A stretch of DNA of 64,000 nt. Source: Dendrophyllia cribrosa (taxonomy: Eukaryota > Cnidaria > Anthozoa > Scleractinia > Dendrophylliidae). Shown here one piece after another: positions 10,561 through 22,484 of this stretch (position 1 is the first letter of the stretch; each line of letters opens with the position of its first letter). The notes under the pieces were generated by a model, which ran no database searches, had not been told where the DNA came from, and saw only the letters and a list, made by a program, of their open reading frames with translations. Location of the stretch: contig JAJLRJ010000005.1 of NCBI GenBank assembly GCA_024195265.1, forward strand, positions 16,729,536 through 16,793,535, in the 5' to 3' direction. A program made the translations under genes and the position numbers.

Positions 10561-11147
10561 AGCACCTGCTAAACATTTTTCGAGGCTTTCATTTGCCCAA
10601 TCCAGAATAATCTCGCAAACATTTTCAAAACTGTGCGCCATGTTGGACAAAACAAAGCAAACAGTCTTTCTGAAACCCATTAATTTGTCATGGCCATCCA
10701 ATGAATGTACGTAGTTAGGCCCTGGTGACGTGAAGTGACCTTTCGGCTTCTTGTTTTTAAACTGTGGAGCCCTTTCTTCTAAGGCATCTGCATCGACATT
10801 ATACATGACCGCATACACCAAATCTCGTGGCACATTCAAATCATAGACCTGCCTGATTTTTTTTAAAGAGCTCTATAACCCAGTATCTTTCCTGGCCCTT
10901 CTAGTTCTTTTTTGACCGCTGCTTCAACTTCGTCTACAGTCACATTTCTATCTGTGTGACAAATTTGGAAATGGTGCAGCCTTCTATCCCTATCCAATGT
11001 CCTCAAACTCCAGGCGTATTGACTGAAACCCCTTGAAACAAAATCCAAGATCTCCTCGCGTTGCAATCCCTCCCTAACGTACTTTCTCAGGATATCTTCT
11101 AGGTCATGATCATTTTTCCACGAATCGTTTCTTATTCGAACCGCCAT
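10561..11147 (-). pseudogene. Integrase-like DDE gene fragment, interrupted by MULE
   Basis: Minus-strand frame starting at the ATG at 11147 (MAVRIRNDSWKND). An N-terminal helical region leads to the start of an integrase-type DDE core (FTSPGPNYVHSLDGHDKLM), whose Asp in SLDGHDK would be the first catalytic residue. This resembles an integrase-like gene found in many copies in cnidarian and other animal genomes, possibly of an IS3EU-type transposon (naming uncertain). There is a frameshift at a poly-A tract near 10862. The sequence jumps from LMGF straight to a later part, so the middle of the catalytic domain is deleted. The MULE then split the C-terminus at 10560. It cannot be functional. 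Confidence 0.6.
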
Positions 11148-12540
11148 ATTGGAAAGGTAACCGGTGCGGAGAGGATTATGGGCTAACATCAGGTGCGAGG
11201 AGCATTTTGGGTTATGGCAGTTCTCGGCCGGATCAAGACGAAAAACAAAACACACGGCCACGTTCCAGACCCTTAAAAAAAAATTCGCCTTAGGGGAAAA
11301 AACAAAACAAAACAAAACAAAAACAAACAAAAATAAAATAAAACCAAAGTGTTTCTAATATGAAAACAAATACTCCTTTTAAAATTATCTTTTTAAAAAT
11401 AATTTGTAGTACTTTCAAAAGTCAAACGCATTCAAGCGTTTTAAAAATAAATTGTGTTTAAAAAATAAATACATCTTTAATATTTTCTTTATAGAAAAAA
11501 TGCAGTAATTTAAAAATTAATCGATTACAAAAGTCGAATTTTCTTGAATAATCAAGAAAATTCCTTATGGCAGTTCTAGGCCACCATAGTAGAGGCTCAG
11601 TCAGGAAGATATCAATCCAATGGGTTTATTACTGAGCATCTGGTCATTGGATACGTACAACTCTTGACACTAAAAAATTTCAACTCAGTGTGATAAACCT
11701 GATAAACGGTAGCGAAAGAAAAACAATTATTTTAGTACACTAAAATGCACTGCGAAGTAAACAAGATAGCAAAAAAAGTTGAATATGTAAAATGATGCCA
11801 AATTTGGCAGAACTGAATAACCGTCACGCAAACAGAAATCATAAATTCACCACATAGTGGACAGTCCGAAGTGTCCGGGGCTACTCGTACCGTTAATAAT
11901 TCACTTACTGTTTTAGGTTTATATTTGAGGTATACGAAACGGGTTCAATTGTTCCATTTGGCGCTCTCAAATTTAGTCTATTTTAAAAGGTAGGGGTTTA
12001 AACCTCAGCTGGAGATAAAACTTTACTGGTTAAACCACGGGCTACGATGATGATTCGTTAAAAGATTGATTGTTGTCGCTATTGTTTTTCGCGTTGTCTA
12101 TAAATAACCTGAATTAATTTCCTCGCAGTTCAGCACATTGCTGCCAGGTATCAACATATAGTATCGACAATGAAAGATGAAAATAATAATAAAAAAATAT
12201 GTCAAATTCAGTTAACCTGCACTTGGTTGTGATTTCTTTCTCTCCTCTGTATTTTTATAATTTTTAGATTATATTTTCGCTTTTGAAAGATATGAATTAC
12301 TTTCATGAGGCCGCTAATTAATGGTGGAAACCATTGCACTGAAAAGTTACGAAGGTTTTCTTTTAAACGGACGCTATATAATGCGGCCATAGTCTTCTTG
12401 ATGTACTGTTTAAGAAACGAGCAGCAGTGTTTTATCAGGGGTCAATTCAATAAAACTTTTGCAAGTGTAACTTACTAGTGTAGCTATTGTTTTCATCCTC
12501 TGAAACAATGTCTACACGTCTGTGTACAATGTGTACAATG
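11148..12540. other. Non-coding stretch
   Basis: AT-rich sequence with a short A and C rich low-complexity patch at 11297-11345. I see no supported gene, RNA or complete mobile element. Confidence 0.5.
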
Positions 12541-12543
12541 TGT

Positions 12544-14264
12544 AATCGGCGGTACCATCTTCCCACACAGAAACATTCACAAGCTCATATGGAAGTCTCC
12601 TGGTGGTTTCACTGTCAACCACATCGACCACATCTTCATCAATGGAAAGTGGCGCAGGTTCCTTCAAGATGTGGTGCCGATGTTAACGTGATCACTACCT
12701 AGTTACAGCCACCATCAAGCTGAAACTTAGGAAAGTGGCTAAGCAGAACTAGCCCAGAAAACACCTTGATGTTGCCAAACTGAAGTGTCGATTCGCCAAC
12801 AAAGTGTTTGCGCTGAGACTGAAAAACCGCTTTGCTGCTCTGGCTGAAGATGTTGAGGATCACGGACCACTTCAGAGACATCTGGGAGACAGACACAATA
12901 CCGGATGACTGAACCAAAGGCCTAATTATCAAGATTCCCAAGAAGAACGACCTCCAGAATTGTGACAACTGGCAGGGCATCGCACTGCTGTCAATTACAT
13001 CCTAGGTTTTCTGCGGGATTCTTCTTGCCAGAATCGACACAGCCATTAACAATAAACTTAGACAAGGACAGGCAAGTTTCAGAAAAGGCCGGGGATGCAT
13101 AGATCAAATCTTTGCTCTAAGAAACATAATCGAGCACTGCATCGAGTGGAACACCCCTCTCTACATCAACTTCATTGACTTCCGGAAAGCGTTTGACAGT
13201 GTGCACCGCGACACCCTATGGAAGATCTTGCGATCATATGGAGTCCCTCCAAAGATGGTCGCACTCATGGGTTTGTTCTACCAGCAGTTCGAGTGCAGTG
13301 CCATCGTTGATGGCAACTTGTCAGAATGGTTCTCTGTGAGGTCAGGTGTACGACTAGGGTTGTATCATCTCACCCATTCTCTTCTTGCTTGCCATTGACT
13401 GGATCATATATAGAACAACGGCTGACAGACCCCGGGGCATTTAGTAGACACTCTTTTTCCAGCTCGAAGATCTTGACTTTGTGGATGACCTTGCTGCCCT
13501 TCCCACAAACCTTTGTCACCTACAGGAGAAGACCGACAGGCTCAACAGGTTTGCCGAGCAGACAGGTTTGAACATTAACATCTCCAAAAACCAGGTAATG
13601 TGTATCAATGTCACTCTAGATGCACCACTTGCTGCAGATGGTGAACCACTTGACTTTGTTGAGGAATTCACCTACCTGGGCAGCCTCGTCGCAAAGGACA
13701 ATGCAGCACAGAAGGACAACAAGGCAAGGCTTGGGAAAGCTCGCGGTTCTTTTGCACGACTCCAGCCTGTCTGAAAAATCGAAGCAGTTAAGCTTTAGAA
13801 CGAAGCTTAGACTCTACAACAATATTGTCAAGCCAGTTCTGCTGTATAGCACCGAGTGCTGGCAAGTGGTAAAGAGCGACATGAACAAAATCAATACCTT
13901 CCACAACGGCTGTCTCAGGAGAATATGTCGCATTTTCTGGCCCAACAAGATCTCGAACGAAAAACTCTACAAGAAAACAATGCAAAGAGCCAGGATGTGG
14001 TATTTGAGATCAAACGCCGCCGGATCCGATGGCTTGGACATGTCCTCAGAATGGACCAGGACCGTATCCCCAAGATTGCCCTCAGATGGACACCACCCGG
14101 GAAAAGGAGACAAGAGCGGCCCAAGACAACCTCGAGACGTACTGTGATGGCCGAGCTGAAGGAGATGGGCTTCACAAGGGGCGAGGCACTAGCATGCGGC
14201 GAAGGACCGTTCCCGCTGGAAGTAGATCGTTGCCGTCTTATGTCCCGCGCGGGACGAAGAGGAC

Positions 14265-14270
<6 letters not shown>
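12544..14270 (+). pseudogene. RTE-like LINE, 5'-truncated endonuclease and reverse transcriptase
   Basis: Starts within the endonuclease tail (FTVNHIDHIFINGKWRRF near 12600, the His-x-Asp-His region) and continues through a reverse transcriptase. Recognisable parts are INFIDFRKAFDSVHRDTLW (about 13165-13225), the catalytic block LEDLDFVDDLAALP near 13470-13500 with both Asp present, and the C-terminal region ending RRIRWLGHVLRMDQDRIP (near 14020-14070). The pieces lie in several frames with stops, so this is a dead copy. It belongs to a family often annotated with craniofacial-development-protein-2-like endonucleases; the RTE clade assignment is inference. It ends in a microsatellite tail, as these elements do. 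Confidence 0.8.
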
Positions 14271-14306
<36 letters not shown>

Positions 14307-14395
14307 GGTAGGTAGGTAGGTAGGTGGGTAGGTAGGTGGGTAGGTAGGGTAGGTAGGGTAGGTAAGGTAAGGTAAGTAAGTAAAGGTGACAGGTA
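14266..14395 (+). repeat. TAAG/TAGG microsatellite tail of the LINE
   Basis: About ten TAAG units grade into TAGG and TGGG units. Position immediately after the LINE stop codon marks it as the 3' tail, primed during target-primed reverse transcription. Confidence 0.85.
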
Positions 14396-15600
14396 CGGTG
14401 GATAAAACGTCTGTCAATAGTTTTTCCAGTGACAGAGAACGAGTAGAAATGAGCAGCTTTTATCTCTGAACCACTCACTAACCGAGCAATTTAAACGAGG
14501 GCGGTGGTGTCATTCAAAAAACGCCCGCTTACTTGCTAAACTGTTGGTTACATATTTTGTTGGAGAAGTTTCCAAATAGAATGGCAAAAGAGTTCATACT
14601 CTAAAACAGTACTGAACAAAAATATTAAAGTCCCCATTTGTTGTACTAAGAATTAAATGTGATCTTTATGTAAAGATTACGTGTGGTCTTTATATGAAGA
14701 TCGTCATCCATTACCAAGTATTAAGATTAATGCATGTGATCAATTTTATGTCTCTGATAGGCTCATATGCTTATAAATTTTTTATGTGTTTTTGAATTGT
14801 TGCTAACCAAGAGAAAATATTTGTACTGAGGGGGCGTTGGCTGGGATATCTTAATTGCAAAAACGTTATTTTTGGTAACAATGCGGACCATGCGGAAACA
14901 TTTTCCGCTGAACTGCTTGACTTTCGGAAGACTCGCTTTCATGATAACAGTGTCCAATGTGTCCGTAATCGATTTGTGATAATGCATAAGTAGGGAGTTG
15001 TTCAGACGATCGTACTTCATGCTGCTTCTTAGGTAGTTCTTGAGTCGCCGGAAGGCAGAAAATTTTCGTTTGGGGGACTACAGCTCCCCCCCCCCCCGCT
15101 CCACCGCCTATGCGTTTGGCCCGGGCTTTGACGAAATGCAAGTCATGGGTTTCCTTGCGGCTTTGCATATCGTTAGGGTTACCAGAGTGCAAGGTGTACA
15201 CAGTTACATAATTTTCAAATTTTACAAGACGTGACGATCTTGGTAGCGATACGATCTTGGCAACGATCGTGGAGATGAAAGTGGACTGCCACAAGAGAAA
15301 ATTATTTTCTGGCAATAATTTCACCATTTTTACTACCCTTTAATCAAATTATTCTCTGCAGTGTTTTTTAAGCTACTGGAGCCCCTCCCTTTCTGATTTC
15401 AAAATGTTTCCATATTCTGTCACTGAGATGTGAACGCTTGTCAAACTTTCTTCACACCTATTGGCTAATTTGCTTGAATGAACTGAAAACGTCGGTTGTC
15501 TTAGCTTTTTGTTTTTTCCTTTCATGAAACCTAAAATCCTAAAACCTAAAACCTAAAACCAAGTTGAACAATATATAAAGTATTTTAGATTTCCACTGAG
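14396..15600. other. Non-coding stretch
   Basis: No supported gene. It contains a C run near 15087-15098 and a short ctaaaac repeat near 15533-15560. A 153-residue minus-strand open frame here is low-complexity around the C run and has no recognisable domain. Confidence 0.5.
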
Positions 15601-15955
15601 ATGCTTCCAGAACAAGCGGAGGTGAGTTCTCTTTTTACGGTTATTCGGTTCCTGTATGGTAGTTGTTGTTTATAATCGTTCGTTTTTTCCTTTTAGGTGA
15701 AGTTGCATTGCTTCTTGTTTTTTTTTTTTATCGTCCACAGGATCCTCGGGAGGATAATGAGAAAATTCACCGTTTTTTCACTAAAGAAGGCAAAACATAT
15801 TCAGCGAAGTCCAAAGTCACAGAATTTGCTGATTTTTCGCTGAAAATTATCGGTGAGTTACGCGAAGGCCCAAACGAAGCGCTCGCCATCCGCAACAAGG
15901 AGGGACGCTGGCTGGTTAGTTTAACGGGCTATATCTTCTCAAAACAATTTACGAG
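15601..15955 (+). CDS. Two 5' exons of an unknown spliced gene
   Basis: Exon 1 (15601-15621) encodes MLPEQAE and ends at a gtgagt donor. Exon 2 (15741-15955) begins after a pyrimidine-rich cacag acceptor and ends at gaggtaagg. The two exons join in phase 0 and exon 2 leaves two bases for the next exon. The 72-codon exon 2 is charged and ends in a segment (GRWLVSLTGYIFSKQF) that looks like part of a folded domain. I do not recognise the family. No following exon was found before the LINE at 17292, so the gene may be truncated or have a long intron. Origin from host or transposon is open. Confidence 0.5.
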
Positions 15956-16864
15956 GTAAGGACGTTCCTTTGTCATGTTGGTAGGGATAGCAAACTTTAG
16001 AACAAGCGGTACATTTCTGAGATGCTCAAGGCGAACGCGATGTTTTTGCAAAGCGAAGTGTGACACACGTGTCTGCGTGAAAAACCTCCACCTCACGAAT
16101 CACGAATCACAAATAAATAAAACTTCAATCATGTTTCACGGGAAAATAAATGGCTCTCTTCATGCTTCACTTAAAAGGTACAGGGGATCCTCATCAAAGG
16201 TTTCCATGCATAACCCGCCTATATGCAGCTCTTACAAGGTCTTCTCTGATTTGCAGAGAAAACAATAGAACAAACAACACAACAATGGACCCTAGCCCTG
16301 AAAACAATAGAGCTGCGTGATACCCAGGTCCAATGAAATTGTAGGTTGTTAAGAGCTGTGTGGTATCTGTGGCCTGTAGTGCTTTTTAAACCTTTTTACT
16401 GAAACTCAAAGAGCAGAGTTTCACCTGATTGTGGAAACCCTGCTCTTTGAATTGTGTTAATTTATGAGTGGGGTCTTGTAAAAGATATTATAATAATATA
16501 CTTACATGTATACAGTATTCTGTTGATCAATGGAATCTATGCTCATTGATTGTTTCATTTTCTGAGTGTGATTAATACCGGAGGGAGGGGGGGGGGGGGG
16601 GGGGGGGGTAATCCCCGAAACACCAATACGGGTATGTGCTACCCAACACTGTCGTGATTTTGAAACTACTGATATATGGCGGGGTATCCATTTTCGAGAA
16701 CTTTCCTACAATGGGGTATGCACGAAAAAAGGGTTATTAAAATTTAATGAATTTCTGGAACAGGGTATTAAAAATTGGCCTCTGGAACAGGGTATCATTT
16801 TAAATGCAACATTCTTTCTTTAATGGAGCACATACCCAACGAAATCATACCCGAGTGCCATGAA
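15956..16864. other. Non-coding stretch with G run
   Basis: No supported gene. A G run of about 25 lies at 16584-16608. Between 16680 and 16810 the motif ggggtat or gggtat recurs four or more times, suggesting a decayed repeat. Confidence 0.5.
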
Positions 16865-16957
16865 TATATACCGTAAAATCTCTATTAAGCCACCCCTCTC
16901 AAATAAGCCACCCACCTCTAATAAGGCACCCTCCTTAGAAGAAGAAATTTATTAAGC

Positions 16958-16989
<32 letters not shown>

Positions 16990-17264
16990 TAAAAAAATAC
17001 ACTTCCATGTAAACTACTATGATTTATTGACATCTTGGAAGTTCAGTTTGTAACATGATTGTATCATGGATTGGGGAATGCTTTACATGTAATCATGTAC
17101 TGTAGGCATTGATTGTATGCAAAAATTACAGAGCGATATTCAGAATAAAACCAGGCTGCATTAATTTGCTAAATCAATAAGCCCCCCTCTCAATAAGCCA
17201 CCCCTCGAAAGTACCTTAAATAAATAAGCCACAAATAGTGGCTTATTTATTTAAGGTACTTTCG
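16865..17264. repeat. AATAAGCCACCC-rich repeat ending in a perfect hairpin
   Basis: Short motifs like aataagccaccc recur around a long C run (16957-16983). The right end is a perfect 27-bp inverted repeat (17206-17232 and 17238-17264) with a 5-base loop, aaata. Probably an interspersed repeat; class unknown. Confidence 0.65.
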
Positions 17265-17291
17265 TAATTTTGCTTTTACTTTCGTCCATAG

Positions 17292-18775
17292 CCAGTTCTC
17301 ATCTTATCTAACTAACAACGGATCACTTACTAAGAATCAGAGCGGAAACAAAACTTGGCATTCGACTGAAACCTCTGTCATCAAAACAACTGATGAAATA
17401 CTGAGCGCAGTGGACAAAAAGAAACTAACGGCTATTACATTACTGCATATGAGTAAAGCCTTTGACAGTATAAGTCACAATATCCTATTGATGAAGTTAC
17501 AAGATGTTGGGGCCTCCCGTTCCTGTATCCAGTGGTTTCGAAGTTATCTTAGCGAAAGATGCCAAGTTGTTAGGATTAACTCAGCTGTCTCAGAACCCCT
17601 CCCCTTCGTCAGTGGAGTCCCCCAGGGCAGTATTCTAGGCCCGCTTCTTTTCAGTATTTATATTAACGACCTCCCCTCAGTAGCCAGGAAATGCAGTTCG
17701 CAGTGTTATGTTGATGATACAAAACTCCTCGTTTCCTTTCAAATACAAGACAAACAGTCTGCTATCTCTGATATGAACGAGGATCTACTTAATGTAAGAA
17801 ACTGGTGCTTCAAAAATCACCTGCTCTTGAATCCAACCAAGACTAAACTGATGGTATTCGGAAGTAGGCAAATGTTGCCCAGATTAAACGATTTTAGATA
17901 TCTTTCCCATTCAAACGGCCAAGGAACTAGGTGTCCAAATCTGTGTCCAAATCTGTCGTACGACGAACACGTAATTAACACCGTTTCTACATGTATGTCT
18001 CGCCTTGGACAAATTAATCGCGTAAAACACGCATTTGATAATAAGACCCTTTTGACCATCTTAAACACCTTGGTTTTTAGTAAATTATACTATTGATCAA
18101 ACGTATGGGCAAATACGTCAAAGAATAATATTGCACAAACTACAAGCTGTTCAAAATTTTGCCTGCCGGATTGTAAGCGGAGCCCGAAAATATGATCGTA
18201 TAACGCCTTTCTTAAAAGAATTAAAATGGTTACCGGTCGCTAGCGAGCTGTATTATCGTAACGCCATCATGGCGTTTAAATGCATGACGGGCTGTGCTCC
18301 AGAATACCTGTCTTCACAATTCATCAAACGCAAGGATACAACAAATCGCAGAACTCGCAACTCCCAAAAACTTAATGTACCGCTTTTTAAAACAGCCACC
18401 GGACAAAAACCATTTTATTATAGAACAGTAACTTTATGGAATTCACTCGATGTTTCGCTCAAACTTTCAAGAAATGTCCACATTTTTAAAAGGTCACTTA
18501 GATATAGGTTATTAAAAGAATTTAATAAGATACAATTCTATCTTTGTATATAATTTTTAATCACTTGTACATATTCTCAAAACTGTATATAACTTTTTAA
18601 ACACTTGTATATTTATATTTTTAAGTTTTACTACATTTATTGTAATATGTATTTTGCGGTAGTTTTTATTGTTTTTATTAATTACTTTATTTTTATCTTT
18701 TGTATTATCTTTGAAAAGCCCCTTTGGGAAAGATAATAAACAATGTATGTATGTATGTATTTATTAAAGGCGCTT
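17292..18775 (+). pseudogene. CR1/L2-like LINE, 5'-truncated reverse transcriptase
   Basis: Frame 17292-18096 holds the reverse transcriptase: an STETSVIKTTDEIL segment, a KAFDSISHNILL block, SGVPQGSILGPLLFSIYIND, and the catalytic CYVDDTKLL with both Asp. The thumb and C-terminal part continue in another frame from 18131 (KLQAVQNFACRIVSGARKYD, then FYYRTVTLWNSLDVSLK) to TAA near 18553. An in-frame TGA at about 18094 and a frameshift before 18131 break the gene. The 3' end has the typical cctttgggaaagataataaa segment and a GTAT tail (18743-18760). No 5' part or endonuclease is present. Confidence 0.85.
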
Positions 18776-19616
18776 CGAATTCGTAATTGAGCGATCGATG
18801 TCCTCAGATGTCTAAAACTAATGTACACATGCTTCAGGAATTTCAATTCAACTGCCCCTGCTGTTGTTGTTATTGACTACACTGTTGACTAACAAATGTT
18901 GTACTGGAAACACGCCCGGGCCAGCAGGCAGCAAAAAGCGGCACCCTAGGAATAACTTTTGAATGCCTTAAGTGAGGGAGCTTAAACTTTGCAGGACGAC
19001 AGACATTTTAATTACAAACAATCGTATGATTTTTGTTTTTTCAATTTCAACCGTTTTTGGCGGGAAAATGACGTCACAAGGGTATACCGTAATACCAAAA
19101 TTATTTTTTCTCGTTATTGCAAAATTAGTCAGTGATTTTGAAAGAAAGCGTTAAGACAAATTCAAGTGTGAAAAAATTATCGAAAAACCACAATTGGTTA
19201 AAAAGTTATGGCATTTTTAAACTTCCTATTGTTTCTAAAAATAGTAACAAAATGGCGGGAAATTCGAAATTGAGATCTCTGTATCTTTTGAACCGATCGT
19301 GTTTTTTCGTGTAACAATGAAAACACATACACCTGTAGACTTTCTTTAGAATATGTCTTTGATATATTCTTAGTTGTATCTTTGCTCTTGTTTTTGCAAT
19401 TCGTGTAAGTAAAATTGAACAATCTGTCCAAACAAGGGATATTTCCTGTAAGCTTAATTAGCAAACATTAAAAATCAGTGTCATTTGTCGATCATGATCA
19501 TGATCAGGTACATGTACAACTCACCAGTCAAAACTGATGGATTATCAAAGCATCTACACGCAGCTATTAGAAGTCCCATAGATTTTGTCAAATTAGTCTG
19601 TCAAAAGGTTCAGGTA
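18776..19616. other. Non-coding stretch
   Basis: AT-rich sequence without a supported gene, RNA or complete mobile element. Confidence 0.5.
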
Positions 19617-19787
19617 CAGGGGCGGATCCAGGATTTTTCTTAGGAGGGGGTGCACCTCTAAGGAATGACGTAACTGAAGGGTGACGTAAACAAATTTTAA
19701 AAGCGAACAACGCAGACTAGGTCATCTCAGGGGGGGGGGGGGGGGGGGGTGCGCACCCCCTGCACCCTCCCCCTAGATCCGCCCCTG
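19617..19787. mobile_element. hAT-like MITE (171 bp)
   Basis: Ends are caggggcggatcc and (t)agatccgcccctg, near-perfect inverted repeats. It is flanked by the 5-bp direct repeat aggta (19612-19616 and 19788-19792). A G run of about 20 and GC-rich sequence occupy the right half. Same end type and duplication length as the element at 5854-6164. Confidence 0.8.
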
Positions 19788-19864
19788 AGGTAACAACAGC
19801 TTTCATAAAAAAAAAATGTTTAACCGAACAGAAATTCACAGTATATACATGTACTTCAACTAAT

Positions 19865-20299
19865 ATGGAGACTAGTTTTGTGCAGAGCTATGTCATGTGG
19901 GTACAAACAAGGCCGCTGACTGGTTTGATACATGTACACCAAAACCAAAATGGGCCAATCACAAAAGACCTTCTAACAGCTACGTCTTACCTGCCTCTAA
20001 ATCACTCGATGTACCTGATGACTGGATTGTCAAGTACGAGGCATTGGTTAAAAAAAAGTACTAAATAAGGTTGTCCATTTCAACATTTCATCCAATAGTG
20101 CACTGTATTGTCAGAGTCTGTTCAAGATGCAGCAGATCTTTACATTTCAGTGAAGCACAAGCCAATTGTTCTAATTAACGACTCTCCATGTGGGTTTGTG
20201 AGACACTTGAAGTGCAGGGATCCTGAACTTGTAAAGAAGTTGTGGGGTGAATTTTCTGGTTGTTTCGAGCGTCCAGGTTATGCTAAACCAATATCTTCG
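19865..20299 (+). pseudogene. Degraded exon(s) of an unknown gene
   Basis: The last part (about 20108-20299) is well conserved-looking: DAADLYISVKHKPIVL, SPCGFVRHLKCRDPELV, then a gtaag donor at 20300. Upstream coding continues in other frames, with shifts at an A run near 20051 and again near 20120. It reads as a once-spliced gene that has decayed. I do not recognise the family; a transposon origin is likely because such genes are multi-copy in cnidarians (inference). Confidence 0.4.
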
Positions 20300-20387
20300 G
20301 TAAGAAAGTCCTTTAGGTTTTACTGCAACAAGTTAAGAAAAAACAGTTAGATCTTTCTTTACATCAATAATGCAACATAATAGAACT

Positions 20388-20596
20388 AATAGAGTACCGA
20401 AGTGTGACGTCACACTTGTGAAATTATGGGATTTGATTAGATATTCGGAAAGGGCATGATGAAAAATGCCCGCTTGCCAAAAATCAAAAATTTTTGGCAA
20501 GCGGGCATTTTTCGTCATGCCCTTTCCGAATATCTAATCAAATCCCATAGTTTCACAAATTTGGTTTTTGTGACGTCATCACTTCGGTACTCTATT
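20388..20596. mobile_element. Palindromic MITE (209 bp)
   Basis: Two arms of about 100 bp are near-perfect reverse complements, with ends aatagagtaccgaagtg and its complement. The centre, near 20490, has almost no loop. It sits between sequence reading as a LINE C-terminus on the right (20605-20710) and degraded coding sequence on the left. No clear target duplication. Confidence 0.85.
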
Positions 20597-20604
20597 GGGG
20601 TAAA

Positions 20605-20710
20605 CAAACATTTAACCACAAAGCTGCAAAAGACTGGAACAGCCTTTCAATTGACATTAAAGAAACAAATTCTAACTATTTTTTAATAACAAAACTGACA
20701 ACATTTTTAA
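20605..20710 (+). pseudogene. LINE 3' end fragment
   Basis: About 35 codons with the pattern HKAAKDWNSLSIDIKE, followed by FLKDFN and a stop. This WNSLP-type motif and short tail are the usual C-terminus of CR1-like or related LINE reverse transcriptases. The rest of the element is missing or lies beyond the MITE at 20388-20596. Confidence 0.55.
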
Positions 20711-21359
20711 AAGATTTTAATTAATTTGTACTAATTTGTATGTAATTAATAATGGTAATTGAACTGAGTGGAGTGCAATTTGGTCTGAAATCGCACAATT
20801 TAATTGCCCAAATACAGGATTTTAGTCAGTACCAATATTGATGCGACTTATTATAGGTGCGATTTAGAGCAAACAAGACGCCGTGGAAGCGTATACTTGG
20901 ACGTCGTTGTATTAGGCATATTGGAGAATAATTGTCTTGGGAATCTGCATGCACGTTATTTCACGGTTTGATGATAGGGAGTATTCGGATAGTGTGAGCA
21001 GTCTAACAAAGAAGCGCGTTAACAATCAAAACAAGAAGACACAGTACACTTAGCGTGCGAGATCGCACGCATTATTAAAGTAGCGTGTCCACTGTGTCAA
21101 AAGACGAGTACATACTGAAAAATTCAAATCGATGCCTACTTTGTACTTACCGTTGAAAAAAAGGCCGTATGTCAGAGTTTCCCGATGGTTGTTATTGGTT
21201 TTAGCTAAATCTTGTAACTAGCTGGTCTGTGTTTCTGACACTTTTGAAGTGAATGCAAATGTAGCCGCAAAGTGGCCTTTCGAAGCCATGATGTAATTGC
21301 CTGGTCCGGACCCGAGATCAAAACATTCAACTTTTCCAATTGAAGTATTCCCGCCGTTA
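20711..21359. other. Non-coding stretch
   Basis: No supported gene. A gtgcgatttagagcaaa segment near 20859 matches the tandem unit seen at 38.2 and 40.1 kb. Confidence 0.45.
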
Positions 21360-21480
21360 TTAACTGGCTCGTCGCTCTGCGACGAGTCAGTTCTTAAAAT
21401 ACCCTTTTTTTTTTCTTTTTTTAACTGGCTCGTCGCTCTGCGACGAGTCAGTTCTTAAAATACCCCCTTTTTTTTTTCTG
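21360..21480 (+). repeat. Two tandem copies of a 60-bp unit with a hairpin
   Basis: Each unit begins with a near-perfect stem-loop (ggctcgtcgc, tct, gcgacgagtc), followed by agttcttaaaatacccc and a T run. The T run after a stem resembles a polymerase III terminator, but function is not shown. Confidence 0.75.
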
Positions 21481-21585
21481 TCGTGTCACCTGCCCCGGGA
21501 ATCGCTTTTGCTGCGGCCAACACCGTACCTAGTTTACTTCCGGTTTTCAGAAATGGCGTAATCAGTGATGTCAGCAACTATGATT
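21470..21585 (+). repeat. Dispersed repeat, copy 1 (second copy 22484-22590)
   Basis: Starts ctgtcgtgtcacctgcccc and continues about 100 bp almost identically at 22484-22590, including agtttacttccggttt and a gaaatg(g/a)cgtaa segment. Confidence 0.75.
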
Positions 21586-21928
21586 CAAATATTTACCGTT
21601 CTAATTTCGACGGAATTGTTAAAAATTAAATCTCTGTGATTTTCGGATGTGATCTATTTCTGGTAAAAGGAAAGCGGGTTGAATTTTTCTAACCAAATCA
21701 ATTGTCAAACAGTCGAGTTTAGATCGAATAAATCGTTGAATATAACACGTCCCGACACGTCACAGAACTGCTGAGTAAACAATTCTCAAGCATTACTCCG
21801 TGCAGTCACGTTCAAATTCCACACATCTCGTATTCATGTCACGCTATTTGATCGATCGTGTTGATATTGTTAATTTATTCGAAACCCCATCACCGATTCT
21901 CCAAAATGCCTGTGTTTAAACAATCCTG

Positions 21929-22484
21929 ATTCCTTGTAGTAGGTGGTTTCAAGGATTTTAAAGCGAAAAAAATATACAAAGTTCTAAACTTATGTTTTTT
22001 CTAACAGTACCGAGCCGATCAGAAAAAAAATATATAGACCTGAAACTGTAGCCTACTAAAGGGGGGTGTGGGGTGGGGGGTGGGGGCAGGTGGCGGTGTT
22101 GGGCAATTTTTCTGATCATGAATTTTTTTTCCGTCTTAATGTTGTGCAAGAATTTTTTTCGGGATTGCTCCATACCTTTTTTTCCCTTTCGCTCGCTGTG
22201 CATTATTTTTATTTCTTTACTTTTGCTGTGCAGGAATTTGTTTGTAGTATTTGCCCACCCCCCCCCCCCCCCCCCCCCCCCCCCACCCCCCCTCTTAACA
22301 ACAAAATGGTCCGTCCCTAAGGAGTGCTTGAAACGGGCTGTGGAATGAAAATGTGGACTGGACTGTGCATATTAATAGATTCTAGATTGTATATTGTGGA
22401 ATGCTAATATAAAACTGTAAAATAATAAACCGGGTGGAAACTGAGACCAAACGAGCCAGTTTCGAAGCCCATCGGGCTCCTTGT
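21929..22484 (+). repeat. Dispersed repeat family R1, copy A
   Basis: Begins attccttgtagtaggtgg. It contains G-rich (22060-22090) and C-rich (22257-22292) tracts and ends gcccatcgggctccttgtt, with a short terminal hairpin. Related copies are 23960-24241 and 24242-24771. Non-coding; apparent reading frames come from the low-complexity tracts. Confidence 0.75.

Noticed and set aside
14866..15327. 153-residue minus-strand protein
   Set aside because: Its glycine tract comes from a C run; no domain, splice or start context.
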